NCBI GenBank assembly: GCA_035771175.1
Contig: CM069607.1
Coordinates: forward strand, 12,706,501-12,770,500
Source: Paratinospora sagittata
Lineage: Eukaryota > Streptophyta > Magnoliopsida > Ranunculales > Menispermaceae
Direction of reading: 5' to 3'
Length of the DNA stretch: 64,000 nucleotides
Shown: piece after piece, positions 1-11,123 of the stretch
How the letters are laid out: the number at the start of each line of letters is the position of its first letter
Position numbering within the stretch: the first letter of the stretch is position 1
Program-made: the position numbers and the translations under genes
Notes under the pieces: model-generated
The model's database searches: none
Seen by the model: the letters and a program-made list of their open reading frames with translations, nothing else
Told to the model about the DNA's origin: nothing

Positions 1-2
1 TT

Positions 3-596
3 GGACTTGTGAGTCGTTACATGGAGACACCAAAGGAGTCACATTGGCTAGCTGCAAAGAGAATACTAAGGTATATCAAAGGCTCACTTAATCTTGGTCT
101 ATTTTATAATTATGGTGAAAATGCAAAATTAGTAGGCTATTCAGATAGTGATTGGGGAGGGGACCAAGATGAGAGAAAAAGCACCACTGGCTATGTCTTC
201 TATCTTGGCACAACTGCATTTTCTTGGAACACCAAGAAACAAAAAATAGTGGCTCTATCTTCTTGTGAAGCAGAGTATATAGCAGCTTCATCTACTGTTT
301 GTGAAGCAATATGGGTACGGAATATTTTGAAGGAGCTGGATCATCCACAGGAGGAGCCAACTGTGATATTTGTGGACAACATGTCAGCTATCCAGCTTGC
401 AAAGAATCCAGTCCATCATGGAAGGAGCAAGCACATTGATACTCGATTTCATTTTCTTCGTGATCATGTGAAGCAGAAGACTGTAGAGCTCCAATATTGT
501 CACACTACTGAACAAGTAGCAGATATATTCACTAAACCATTATCAAGTGAAATTTTCATGAAGCTAAGAGACATGCTAGGCATGAAGCAGTTTTGA
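3..596 (+). CDS. Copia pol polyprotein, C-terminal RNase H domain (partial)
   Basis: This is the C-terminal end of a Ty1/copia polyprotein; the frame is open to the window edge, so the true start is upstream. The RNase H domain digests the RNA strand of the RNA-DNA hybrid during reverse transcription. Visible family signatures are the HWxAAKRILRYIKGS stretch at the RT-RNase H junction, the SDSDWGG motif with a catalytic aspartate, the SSCEAEYIA motif with the catalytic glutamate, the DNMSAIQLAKNP motif, and the late KHIDTRFHFLRD and ADIFTKPL motifs typical of plant copia elements. No internal stop is present. The product would be cleaved from a cytoplasmic virus-like particle polyprotein. The family call is secure; the lineage within copia (Tork-like or other) is not resolved. 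Confidence 0.92.
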   Translation, partial: GLVSRYMETPKESHWLAAKRILRYIKGSLNLGLFYNYGENAKLVGYSDSDWGGDQDERKSTTGYVFYLGTTAFSWNTKKQKIVALSSCEAEYIAASSTVCEAIWVRNILKELDHPQEEPTVIFVDNMSAIQLAKNPVHHGRSKHIDTRFHFLRDHVKQKTVELQYCHTTEQVADIFTKPLSSEIFMKLRDMLGMKQF

Positions 597-733
597 TTTA
601 AGGGGGCGAATGTTGGCATCCGTTCAAATTCCAAAACTGAAGAAAGATAATGGGTATCAGTTTTTTGGAAGATAAAGGCATGTCAAAGATTAAGTTTGAT
701 TTTTGAAGTGCATGAATCATGTTTAAGGGGGGA

Positions 734-1114
734 TGTTAGAAATTAACATATATTTGTAGTAAACATGATTCATTTGGAATCTTTATAGTGAATGTATCTT
801 AATGTGAACATATTTAATAGGTTCATGTATGTGAAGATTGCATGTACCTAGAATAGTGTGATCCATGAACTTAGTGGTTTATGTATGTGAAGATTGCATG
901 TACCTAGGATAGTGTGATCCATGAACTTAGTGGTTCATGTATGTGAAGATGCATGTATGCATTTATTGTATTTGCCTAGGTAGGGTCCTATAAATACCTC
1001 ATGTATTTCTCATTTTCAAATCAAGCAAAGTGCACAAGTTCAAGTGCAAGTTCAAGTCCTCCTTCTCCAATATTTTTCTTGTTTAGAGTTTGTGTGCTCA
1101 CTACGTTTCCAACA
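734..1114 (+). repeat. 3' LTR of the copia element
   Basis: The proposed LTR begins TGTTAGAAAT at 734 after the purine tract AAGGGGGGA and ends TTTCCAACA at 1114, giving imperfect inverted ends and the canonical TG...CA. A TATA-like TATAAATA sits near 991. An alternative start is 611 (TGTTGG), directly after a similar purine tract AAGGGGGCGAA; it pairs perfectly with CCAACA over six bases. The upstream LTR, outside the window, would decide between 734 and 611. Confidence 0.7.
821..960 (+). repeat. 56-bp tandem repeat inside the copia LTR
   Basis: A unit starting GTTCATGTATGTGAAG recurs at about 821, 877 and 933 (period 56; the third copy is partial). It lies just upstream of the TATA-like box, where U3 enhancer repeats usually lie in plant copia LTRs. 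A regulatory role is inferred from position only. Confidence 0.75.
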
Positions 1115-2084
1115 GGTTTCATCTAACGATGTGTTGGGATCAATAGACTTATTTTCATTTTGAGTTTTTTCAAGAAATAAAATAAATAGCTCGAATTTTT
1201 TTATTTTTTTATTTCAAAGGAACAACTCAAGATCCTTGATGGTAGACAAATAAAAACCTAATTTAAGCTTTTTGGAAGTGGAGTTTCACGGTTATATTAC
1301 TAAAATAATTTATTTCAGAAACTGTGGAGAAGTGATATTCGCACCAGTGCGCCTTATAGAGTATCAAGGTGAAAAGTTTTTTTTTTTTTTTCAAGGTGAA
1401 ATATTCTTTCTATATAAAAAAGAAAAGAAAACTATGTAACAAGAACTATTACTTAATTTTCAATGCTGGTTTCTAGCCCAAAAAATGAGGATGGAAAAAA
1501 AAAAAAAAGGAGTAATGCAATATTTTTTTTATTAGGTAAAAGCACTAATAAAAATAATAGAAAACAACACTTTCACAATCTCTGTGTTCTCTCTTTTAAG
1601 TTGATCCTTTATCTTGAAGTAAGCCCTTTTTTTTTTCATCTATGGCTTAATTTTACCGTAGTTTTGTCTTAGCTAAGTTCTTTAATTGTATTTGAGTATT
1701 TTTCTTTATTTTTTTATTTTTTGTTTTTTTAATAAAAAGATAGGAGGAGAACACCTTCAACGCTCTTTATGTACCTTCCACTTCCAATATGTTTTTTTTT
1801 TTTCCATTTTGTATCCATTAAACTAAATATTTTTCAATTTATAATCTTTTTTTTTCCTTTTAATCACACAGAGCATATTATTCTTGACTCATTATCTTCT
1901 TCAACATTGAATCTCAAATTAAAAATATCTACAAGTTTTTCATCAAGGAAATTAGAGAAAATACAAAAGAAAGTTGTTTTATCAAATTTATTGAATATAT
2001 ATCTGTGTGTGTGTGATGGTGAGATTAATTAACTAAATTTAATGCTATATCTATAACCTTTTTCATAAAAAAGATTCAAAGGTT
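1115..2084. other. AT-rich spacer, no gene seen
   Basis: Long T and A tracts dominate. The open frames near 1463-1672 and 1769-2032 are low-complexity (Phe/Lys/Ser-rich), do not start in a plausible context and resemble no family I know. I annotate nothing here. Confidence 0.6.
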
Positions 2085-2288
2085 TTTTAAAGAAATGATA
2101 AATTCATTCACTTTATTTAATTTATTTTTATTTTATGGGTTATTTTTTTGTTAATTATTATTATTATGTAATTGCAATTATTTAAATTCTTAGCTTCATT
2201 TTATTTAGATGTTTTATTTAACTTTGTACTTAATTAGTGCTATTATCTGTTAACTTTCTCTAAATATTTATTTATAATCTGTCAGTTA
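2085..2288 (+). repeat. Left copy of 204-bp direct repeat flanking the CACTA element
   Basis: This stretch, from TTTTAAAGAAATGAT to ATCTGTCAGTTA, recurs almost unchanged at 11602-11809. The differences I see are a 4-bp AATT insertion and a few substitutions in the right copy. The left copy abuts the first base of the CACTA terminus at 2289. Confidence 0.93.
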
Positions 2289-2560
2289 CACTACAAGAAA
2301 TAAGACTTTTGGTCACGAGGCCTTTAGTAGCGACTTTAATTTTCGTAAGTAAAACCATTTTTTACTCACGATTTGTCAAAATCGTAAACAAAAGTCGTTG
2401 TTAAAAGTTAATATTTACTTACGCGTTTGATGTCGTAAGTAAAACTATATTTATCGTAAGTAAAGATATTAAATTTCATCCCGCCCTTTTTATGTGCATA
2501 TGGCGCGCTTAACTTTTTATCACTTATGAATGTGAAAAGTTTTAGTAGCGGCTATGTCGT
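2289..2560 (+). repeat. CACTA 5' terminal inverted repeat and subterminal repeats
   Basis: The terminus CACTACAAGAAATAAGAC is followed by alternating TCGTAAGTAAA and TTTACTTACG units (about 2345, 2412, 2432, 2454) and degenerate TTACTCACGA forms. In En/Spm such subterminal repeats bind the TNPA protein; binding here is inferred from family knowledge. Confidence 0.85.
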
Positions 2561-2733
2561 AACTAAAAGTAATTGAATAAAAAAAATTATAAAATAAAAA
2601 TAAATAAATAAAAATCTATATTTTGTATTACTTACAAATAAAGGGAGGCTTGTAACGAACGAAGTCACTACTAATGATAAGTAACCCGCCAAACATTTCT
2701 GCACTCCGCCAAAACCTTGTTTCATCTCTTTCA

Positions 2734-2960
2734 CTTCTTTCCCTCTCATTCTCTCTGGTTGAGGCACCGTTAGAGAAGAAGACGAGCAGGTTTTCTCTTG
2801 CGAAGAAGACGAGCACGAGCAGGTTTTCTCTTGCGAAGAAGACGAGCAGGTTTTCTCTTCTTTCCCTCTCATTCTCTCTGGTTGAGGCACCGTTAGCGAA
2901 GAAGACGAGGAGGTTTCTCTTCTTTCCTTCTCAATATTCTCTCTCGTTGAAGACGAGTGG
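2734..2960 (+). repeat. Short tandem repeats in the CACTA leader
   Basis: A CTTTCCCTCTCATTCTCTCT unit with its GGTTGAGGCACCGTTAG tail occurs at 2737 and again 123 bp later. Between the copies, GAAGAAGACGAGCAGGTTTT is repeated about three times. The pyrimidine-rich composition fits a transcribed 5' leader. Both strands are open here only because the repeat unit lacks stops, so I do not call a gene. Confidence 0.75.
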
Positions 2961-3764
2961 GTTTTATCTCTTCACCCACTCGTCTGTGCGGCGTTTGTGA
3001 AGAAGACGCGAAGAAGAGATATTGGGAAGAAACTTGCCATTTCTCAACTTGATAGTTGAAACGAATGGGAATGGTTGTCGATTCGCAAGGTATCTTTGAT
3101 TTGATTGTTTGTGAATTTGCTATTTCTTCCGCGCGCGCGTGAAATCTCAAATCAATGATTGATTCACGAGAGATTTTGAGGAATTTGTGTTTCTGATGGT
3201 TATTTCATGTTATTTTTTTTCAGATAAGATCAGAGCAGTTTGTTTTGTTGCTCTGTTTTTCTGCTTTCTTCTGTGGACTCAAAAGGTATCATCATATTTA
3301 GAAGATTTACAAATTATGCAGGAATGAGAGTGTGTGGCATATATGTAACGAATGTTAGACCATATATGCAATTTTTCTAGTGTGCTTTTATTTGTTTCTC
3401 ATTTTCAATGTTTGGCTTTAATTCCCATGCTTGACGTTTATGTTTGAGTGTTTTTTCTGATGTTTTCCAAGTGAATCATTTCACTAGAATTAGGAAAAGC
3501 ACATATTTCTAGTTTAGGGCTTATTGCATTGGCGAAGGTCATTGTGGATAAAAGTGAAAGAGGCTCCTGTAGGTATAACCTTCTGATTGTGATTGTCAAA
3601 CTGAATCTAGAGCTGGCCACAATTATCTTTCTTATGCAAGAATTTTCATGTTTTTCATCTGCCCACAATCCTAAACACATGAAATTTCTAGTTTTTTTTC
3701 TTTCAAATTTGAGTTTTTGAATTGTTTTTTTTTTAATTTTGGTGTAATATTAATATATGAATCT

Positions 3765-4040
3765 ATGAAGGGTCGGGGAAATGTCAAGGAAAGAAGAAGG
3801 TTAGGTTTTGCAGAAGATGTAGAGGAGTCATCTTCAAAAAACAAAGAATATAGGAATTTAAAGCAACGTTGTTCATCAGCCAGTACTGTAAGTCGAATTG
3901 CAGCAATAGGAAAGGGAAATGAGGAGATTGGGGAGAAAGATGAGGATATTAATGATATTCCTCTGAATAGGCTTGCTTTGTATAAAGGGATTTCAGAATA
4001 CATGATGCTCAAAAGGCATGCTGCTTCCAATTGTTTATAG
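3765..4040 (+). CDS. Unrecognised 91-codon ORF inside CACTA, possible captured exon
   Basis: An ATG at 3765 opens a hydrophilic, charged reading frame that ends at 4040. It starts MKGRGNVKERRR, contains an acidic Ser/Glu/Lys stretch (EDVEESSSKNKEYR), then a Ser/Thr-rich segment, and ends SEYMMLKRHAASNCL. The frame has the amino-acid mix of a genuine nuclear protein and, unlike most spurious ORFs nearby, is not low-complexity. It does not resemble either CACTA gene as I know them. CACTA elements often carry host gene pieces, so a captured exon is one explanation; an upstream exon of the element's own transcript is another. I do not recognise the family. The opposite-strand frame over the same bases looks like its shadow. 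Confidence 0.3.
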   Translation: MKGRGNVKERRRLGFAEDVEESSSKNKEYRNLKQRCSSASTVSRIAAIGKGNEEIGEKDEDINDIPLNRLALYKGISEYMMLKRHAASNCL

Positions 4041-4866
4041 TTTTTTTTTTTATTTGGTAGTTTGATCAATGGAAATGGGAAGCATGAATTAATTTCCATT
4101 GTTTCAATGCCCCAAGAGTTGTAATAAAATTTTTCCTATTAGTCTGTGTTTAGATCATAAAACTAGGGAATATACAGTAGCACTAGGATTATTTTCAGTA
4201 AGTTAGATATAGAGGCATTATATATATATATATATTAATATGCTATGGAAATACCACTTAATGACTGATGGTTTTGATTTAAGCCTTCGGAGATGAATGA
4301 CTTCTCTGATTTGAAGTTTCTCTCTCCATGATGTTCAAATCATGTGATCCTGTCCCACAAAATTAATGGATGTATATATAAATAAATAAATTTGTAGTTA
4401 ATTATGTTAAAATTGAGAGTACTGATATATTATGGTCTTGATCTTATTGGTTGGCTTGTCAAAGAGGGAATCTTTTTGCAAATGTTAGAATACTGAACTA
4501 GGGGAGGCTCTGATGCATGATGAATTGTCGTGTTGAAATTATACAAGTCTTTGAGTTTTTCTTGGAAGCATCTTATTAATTATATATTTATATTTACAAG
4601 CCTAGTATCTTGCTTGATCGATCTTGATCACCAACAACATGTCAAATATATCGTGTTATATTTTAATATGCCAATATGACTGAAATTCTTGATCTCTTCA
4701 TTTGTCAAGTGCTCGCAATCTTAATATAATAATACCCAAGTTGGGAATTCTCTTCTTTCCAACTCCAAAATTGCATACTTTTCAATTAGCTAGCAAGCTA
4801 GAATTAAGAAGATAATTTATATGTTTGCTTTCATTAATAAATTTTGTTGTGTTTGCTAGTAGTGCT
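4041..4866. other. CACTA internal non-coding region
   Basis: AT-rich sequence with a short TA run near 4217-4233 lies between the unrecognised ORF and the transposase start. The bases just before the transposase ATG (TGTTTGCTAG) resemble a splice acceptor, so part may be an intron of the transposase transcript. No ORF of note. Confidence 0.5.
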
Positions 4867-7800
4867 ATGGATCGGAGTTGGATACTAGAGCGAAATAGAA
4901 TTTCAACCAAATATTTCGTTGGGGTTAGAAATTTTATACAACTAGCAAAAAGCCACTTGAATGAAAACCGCAAGACTCGATGCCCATGTGCAAGTTGTTT
5001 AAATTATGTATGGCATAATATTGAGGTTGTCCAATCTCATTTGACCAAAAAGGGGTTCTCTAGAACATACACAAAGTGGATGTATATGGAGATAGTGATG
5101 AAGTTGTACCTCTACCAAATGTCATAGAAAATAGTAAGTCATCTAAAGAGGATGCCGAGGTTCAAAGAATTGAAAATGATGATTGCTTACCAATATTAGA
5201 AGACATTACTGGAAGAAGCTATGAGGATATTGGAGGAGTGGATGACACACTCGAGGAAAATATGGATAATGTAGATCAACTTTGGAATAAACTGATTTCC
5301 GAAGTAGATAATGAGTTGTATTCTGGTTGCTCAAAATATTCTGCATTGACATTTATAATAAAGTTGCTACACATAAAGGTATTGAATCGATGGAATGACA
5401 AATCATTTGACATGTTGTTAACATTATTGAATGACGCATTTCCGAATGGTGTTAGATTGCCAAAGTCATTTTCTAAAGCCAAACAAATGATACATGATTT
5501 AGGGATGGGTTAGGAATCTATAGATGTATGCAAGTACGATTGTGTTTTGTTTTGGAAAGAAAATTCTGAACTCACTGCTTGTCCTGTCTATCACGAACCA
5601 AGATATAAAGATGACAAGTGTGGAAAAAAGAATAAAGTTGCTCATAAAAAGTTACATTACTTCCCAACAACTCCTCGTTTGAAAAGGTTATACGGCTCTC
5701 GTCATAGTGCAAAGGATATGAGATGGCATAAAGAGAAAAGACTAGAAACTAACGGTGTTTTACGACACCTTGCAGATGGACTAGCATGGAAACACTTTGA
5801 TGAAATATATCCTGAATTTTCAAGTGATTGTCGAAATGTTAGGTTGGGGCTTGCTTCAGATGGTTTTAATCCATTTGGACATATGTCAAATGCTTATAGT
5901 ATGTGGCCAGTAATATGTGTTCCATACAACTTACCTCCATGGAAGTGTGTGAAGGAGACAAATTTCATGATGACCTTATTGGTCCCTGGTCCAAAAGCTC
6001 CTGGAAAGGATTTTGACGTGTTTATGAGACCTTTGATAGATGAACTGAAGGAATTGTGGCAAAGTGGGGTTGATGTATGCGCATCATATGCATTTTCAAA
6101 TTTTACTCTTCGGTCAATTATTTTGTAGACAATCAGTGATTTTCCAGCTTACTCATATTTGTCTGGATGGAGCACCAAAGGGCACATGGTTTGTACCGTG
6201 TGTCTCGATGATTCAAAAGCAACTCGATTGAAAAACAGAATTGGGTACATGGGTCATAGGAGATACTTTCCTAAAGAACATAAATGGAGACGAAGCAAAG
6301 AATTTGATGGGTTTCCTGAATTAGATGGCCCTCCAAAGCAACTATCTGGTGAAGAAATATTGCTAAAACTACGTTATCTACCTCAAATAATGTTTGGAAA
6401 GGCTCCTTGCAATGAAGACAAGAAACGAAAACGTACAAAGTCAGAGTGTAATTGGTCGAAGAAAAGCATAATGTTCGAGTTAGAGTATTGGTCAAAATTG
6501 AAGTTGCGGCACAATTTGGATGTTATGCATATTGAAAAAAATGTTTGTGATAATGTTCTTGGAACTCTTCTAAATATAGAGGGTAAAACAAAAGACAATG
6601 AAAAAGCTCGAAAAGATTTAGAAGACATGGCTATTCGTAAGGAGTTATGGTTACAAGAGTTAGGGGATAGAATAATGAAGCCACATGCATCATATACTTT
6701 GTCGAAAGATGAGAAAATGAAGTTGCTTGAGTTTATTAAGGGAATCAAAATGCCAGATGGGTATGCTGCAAACATTGCAAGATGTGTTACGGATGATGGG
6801 AGAATACTTGGCATGAAGTCTCATGATTGTCATATTCTATTACAACGACTATTATCGGTTGGTATACTTCCATACTTGAATAATAATATTCGATCAACTT
6901 TGATTGATTTGTCAAGTTTCTTTCAAAAAGTATGCTCAAGGACATTATACGTCAAAGACTTAGAGGAGTTAAAAAAGGGAATAGCGCTTGTGCTATGCAA
7001 GTTAGAGCAAATATTTCCCCCAGCCTTCTTCTCAATAATAGTGCATCTGTGTGTGCATTTAGTTGATGAAGCTCTTTTAGCAGGCCCAGTTCAAACTAGG
7101 TGGATGTACCCATTTGAGAGGTGTCTAGGTACCTATAAACAATATGTAAGAAACAAAGCTCGCCCCGAAGGATCAATTGCTGAGGCATATGTTGCAAATG
7201 AAGCATTGACATTTTGCTCAATGTACCTTAAAGAAATTGAGACAAAGTATAATAGGCCAGATAAAAGTTATAATGTTGGGACATCTTCTAAAGAGTATGA
7301 GATCGATGCATTTAATATGGCATGTCGATCTTTAAGGGGAAGCAAAGTCAAGGTACTCAAAGATGAGATTCGAAGCCGTGCTCATTGGTATATAATCAAC
7401 AATTCGCCTGAGATTCAACCATATCTTGAGTAAGAGATTTTATATAACTAAAAATTTATGTATTTTTTTTGAAAATCTATTTGTTACATCACAAATTGAA
7501 ATATATTCCTAATATGTAGTGAACACATGACCATCTTGAAGAAAGAGCATTCTCATGACTTAGACAAGCTCCAAGAAGTTACCTTTCCTTATTGGTTCAA
7601 ATCACAAGTCAAGCTTAAATTTGATTTATTGGTATATATATATATATATATATATAATTAACATTTGTTTCATTTTAGATGCAAAAATCATGATATGAGG
7701 GATCTTCGGAGGCAACAGATGATTTGTTCTCACTCGCTGACCGCCCTGAAAAAAGTTATACTAGTTTGAAGGGTTGTGTTGTGAATGTAGTGTGCTTTCG

Positions 7801-8426
7801 TTGCAAGAATCGAGATGAGAAGTTAACAACTCAAAATAGTGGTGTGTCAGTTCCTGGTAGCCATCTAGGCGAAGCAGTTGATTTTTTTGGTGTGTTGGAA
7901 GAGGTGCTGGAGTTAAAATATCTACTTAAACGAAGAGTTGTTTTGTTTAAATGTTGTTGGTATAATACAAGTAAAAATCATAAAAAAAAATGTTGTAGAA
8001 AATGGCATAACAAGCATCAATGTTAGTAGTCAGTGGTACACAGATGATCCATTCATATTTGCAACACAAGCTCAACAAGTATTTTACATTGCTGACTATA
8101 AACGTGGTCCAAATTGGAGAGTTGTCCAGAAAGTTACTCATCGACATTTGTGGGATGTTGCCAAGATTGATGAAGTTGAGGATATTATATATCAAGAGGA
8201 AGACTCTTCTTCTATGGTGTTTTCTCATGAGGAAGTAGATTTAGAAACACAACAATTGGTTCGAATAGATGTCCAACCAACAAATGTAGATGATCTTGAA
8301 AGAATTGAATTAGAAGATTCTGAGTTTGTGTGTGATGATTTTGATGAAGATGTAATCGAAGGAAGCGATGAAGAACCAATCCTTGGAGATGAGAGTTATA
8401 GATGCGATAGTGATATTGACAAATAA
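4867..8426 (+). pseudogene. TNP2-family CACTA transposase, inactivated
   Basis: This is the catalytic transposase gene of the CACTA element. The first part (4867-5127) encodes the N-terminal transposase-associated zinc-type domain: MDRSWI start, CPCASCLNYVWH cysteine-histidine cluster, and GFSRTYTKWMY. A frameshift near 5090 moves the reading to another frame (5076-5513), which holds FPNGVRLPKSFSKAKQM. A TAG at 5511-5513 and another at 6126-6128 interrupt the TNP2 core. That core includes NPFGHMSNAYSMWPV, PPWKC, LLVPGPKAPGKDFDVF, LSGWSTKGHMVC and RHNLDVMHIEKNVCDN. The DUF4218-type region follows (PVQTRWMYPFERCLG, 7090s). A GT-AG intron fits at 7430-7519; a second gap at 7632-7678 is very short for a plant intron. 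The DUF4216-type end (TQNSGV, VVLFKC, then WYTDDPFIFATQAQQVFY) crosses a frameshift near a run of A at about 7980. The product would act in the nucleus on the element's ends. Two stops and two or more frameshifts make it a pseudogene. Confidence 0.9.
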
Positions 8427-8546
8427 TAAATATGGCAAGATTTCATTTATTATTTTAATAGTTGTTATATGGAAACAATTAGATATTAATATTTTATTTT
8501 TTTTACTTTATGTAGGATCTTTTTGGTGTATTCATGAGAAGAAAAC

Positions 8547-11123
8547 ATGTCTTCATCCTCCACCCCACATCAACGGCATGATGATTCTTCCACTACACGA
8601 TTTATCTCTCCACCATCCACAGGTACACGTGTGTGGTATGTTTGCATTGTGGTTATTAGAATTTTTTTCATTCCTTATAATCTTTATTATTGATAAGTGA
8701 ATGGTTGTTTATGAATGTATGCTTAAGCTTAAGCTTTTTATTTTATATATCACTATTATTATACTAGGGTTCTTAATCAAAATTATATTTTTCTACATAG
8801 AGAATACTATTAGCAAAAAGAGAGGAAGGGGAGTCACTCGTAATTTGGCATTAGATAAAGAGGTTAATGAGAATGGAACACTAGTAGTGGACATTGACCC
8901 TTCTATGAATCAAGGTTTGAGAAAATATGCGTCATTGTTCAACAATCTTTGTGGTTCCATCGCACGAGAATTTGCTCCAGTTAGAGTGAAAGAGTGGAAA
9001 GAGATACCTCGTTCTGAGAAGGAGCCCATGTATTACAGAGTCTTGGTAGGGTAATAATTTGTTTCTATTAGGTTTATATTGATTAGTTCACATAATTAAC
9101 ACTTACAACTGTTATTGTCTTGTAGGAAAAATTCCAACTTGATTTGCAATTAAAATATGTTCGAGATACAATTGATTTACAAATGAATACTTCTTATCGA
9201 ACATGGAGAAGCCAACTTCATCGTCACTTTAAGTCTGTAGGAGGGATAGCTAATATAGAGGCTGCGAAAGGAAAAAGGCCAACTTCAATTGATTCAGCAG
9301 ATGATTGGAAATGGCTTTGTGATTATTTTGCATCTGAATCATTTCAGGTATATTGGATATCTATTATTTTAAATCCTTAATCATATATGTATCTTATGAG
9401 AATGGTTAAGATTCATATATTCTTTGACTTTTCTGTTCTTGTCATTTAGTTTTATTGAGCTGCATGATATGATATCAAAGCTACTTTTGCACCATATATA
9501 TTAGGCATATATTTTACAGATTTTCAAAATCCTTTTGTGCTGAAAATACAAAGGAGACTATCATTTTTTTTTTTGTTGAAAGCCTAGAGATTACATGAAA
9601 CTGCTCCATTTACTGGAAGAAAGAAAGTGATTGTTCTTCTCTTCCTTACATAATGAATCATTGAACTTACTTATGATTAAAATTAAATCACTTTTACATC
9701 AAGAATGTAATGGTTATGGTGTTGGAACTTGGGGCAGATTTTTGCTCAGTTGCCAATCAAAGGCATGACTTTTCTATGATTATATTAATTTTATGCTTGA
9801 ATTAGTAAAAACAATTGATTGATTTGTTTTTGTATTCTATGTTTTGGCATGATAAAATAAATCAATGGAATTGATTTGGATACGAGGATATATCTTATAG
9901 GTTGGATGTTCATTAGGCATATATTTTACAGGTTTTCAAAATCTTTTTTGCTGAAAATACAAATGAGACTCTATCATTTTTTTTTTTGTTGAAAGCCTAG
10001 AGATTACATGAAACTGCTCCATTTACTGGAAGAAAGAAAGTGATTGTTCTTCTCTTCCTTATATAATGAATCATTGAACTTACTTATGATTAAAATTAAA
10101 TCACTTTTACATCAAGAATGTAATGGTTATGGTGTTGAAACTTGGGGCAGATTTTTGCTCAGTTGCCAAGCAAAGGCATGACTTTTCTATGATTATATTA
10201 ATTTTATGCTTGAATTAGTAAAAACAATTGATTGATTTGTTTTTGTATTATATGTTTTGGCATGATAAAATAAAACAATGGAATTGATATGGATATGAGG
10301 ATATATCTTATAGGTTGGATGTTCATTAGGCATATATTTTACAGGTTTTCAAAATCTTTTTTGCTCAAAATACAAAGGAGACTCTATCATTTTTTTTTTG
10401 TTGAAAGCCTAGAGATTAATTCATGGATAAAAATATTTATTTGTCCTATTATTTGTGTTATTTATTAATTTGGTGTGATTTGTACTAACAAATTGTGCAT
10501 TTTGTAGAAAAAATCAGCGACTAATTCAAGAAATCGATCAAAGAGGGAATGAGTGCAAACTAATGGGTCAGTCTCTACGCCCAACCACCATTTGCGCCAA
10601 CACAACAATATCTTCTCGTCGGTTTGAGGAATTGAACTGTTTAAGAGGATGCATTGCGATTCAAACCAACATTGGCTAAATACAGAGGTCGAAAGTGCTT
10701 ATGTAAGTCTTTAAATTAGTTTTTAGATTGATTAATTTTATTTTTTAAGTTTGTACCTTTTATTTATTTATTTATTTGCAGTTACAAATGGTTGATATAA
10801 GATTTGAAAATCAATGGCCTCCAACTGAAGATAAAATGAACATGACATATATCACAGACTTTCAGATTATGGATCGTGTTCTTAGTTATCGCTCCGGTTA
10901 TCAAAAGGGATGGGCTAAGAAGGTAAAAGGCTTATCAAAAGAGATGTCACGAGCTTCCTTAAGAACACATGGATCTTCATATGGTGGTCAAAACAACACA
11001 TAAATGGAGAGTTTAGTGGCAAAACTAATAGATAGGGTCACAAATATTGAGGATGACGTTCGTCAGATCAAAGAGAATATCTTGCCTCCATCATCATCTA
11101 CTTCTACGGAGACCACATCTTAG
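8547..11123 (+). pseudogene. CACTA second gene, Transposase_24-like accessory protein, degraded
   Basis: Four exons can be traced by GT-AG signals. Exon 1 (8547-8622) starts MSSSSTPHQRHDDSS. Exon 2 (8801-9045) contains KKRGRGVTRNLAL and YASLFNNLCGSIARE. Exon 3 (9126-9347) contains EKFQLDLQLKYVRDTI, TWRSQLHRHFK, and DDWKWLCDYFASESFQ. Exon 4 starts at 10508 with KKSATNSRNRSK and then hits TGA after 14 codons. Later sequence (10780-11003 and the next in-frame part to 11123) still shows TDFQIMDRVLSYRSGY and a short C-terminal coiled-coil-like tail (LVAKLIDRVTNIEDDV). The order matches plant proteins annotated as plant transposase of the Ptta/En/Spm family (Transposase_24), which accompany TNP2 in CACTA elements. 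Its role is probably DNA binding at subterminal repeats; that is from family knowledge. The 1160-bp third intron is inflated by tandem repeats. Confidence 0.78.
9501..10418 (+). repeat. 412-bp tandem repeat, 2.2 copies, in CACTA intron
   Basis: A unit starting TTAGGCATATATTTTACAG begins at 9501, 9913 and 10326, so the period is 412-413 bp; the third copy stops after about 93 bp. The copies are nearly identical, with scattered single-base changes. The block fills most of the intron between exons 3 and 4 of the CACTA accessory gene. Confidence 0.93.

Larger units (their letters stand above)
1..1114 (+). mobile_element. Ty1/copia LTR retrotransposon, 3' portion
   Basis: The window opens inside the pol gene of a Ty1/copia element. 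The RNase H end of pol runs to a TGA at 594-596. A purine-rich stretch follows, then an LTR that ends in a CCAACA inverted end at 1114. The 5' LTR, gag, protease, integrase and reverse transcriptase lie outside the window, so no target duplication can be checked. The coding part carries no stop or frameshift, so this end may belong to a fairly young element. Confidence 0.9.

Noticed and set aside
1463..2032. Two plus-strand frames at 1463-1672 and 1769-2032 as small genes
   Set aside because: Low-complexity T- and A-rich DNA, no promoter or family support.
2552..3150. Open frames on both strands over the CACTA leader (2552-2890 minus, 2674-3000 plus, 2893-3150 minus)
   Set aside because: They are open because the short tandem repeats lack stops; Ser/Lys/Phe repeats, overlapping on both strands, no family resemblance.
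3671..4099. Minus-strand frame opposite the 3765-4040 ORF
   Set aside because: The plus-strand frame has better protein composition and an ATG; the minus frame is Ser/Phe-rich and looks like its shadow.
7938..8426. 7938-8426 as an independent acidic protein gene
   Set aside because: Its start continues the DUF4216-type end of the TNP2 transposase after a frameshift, so it is part of that pseudogene.
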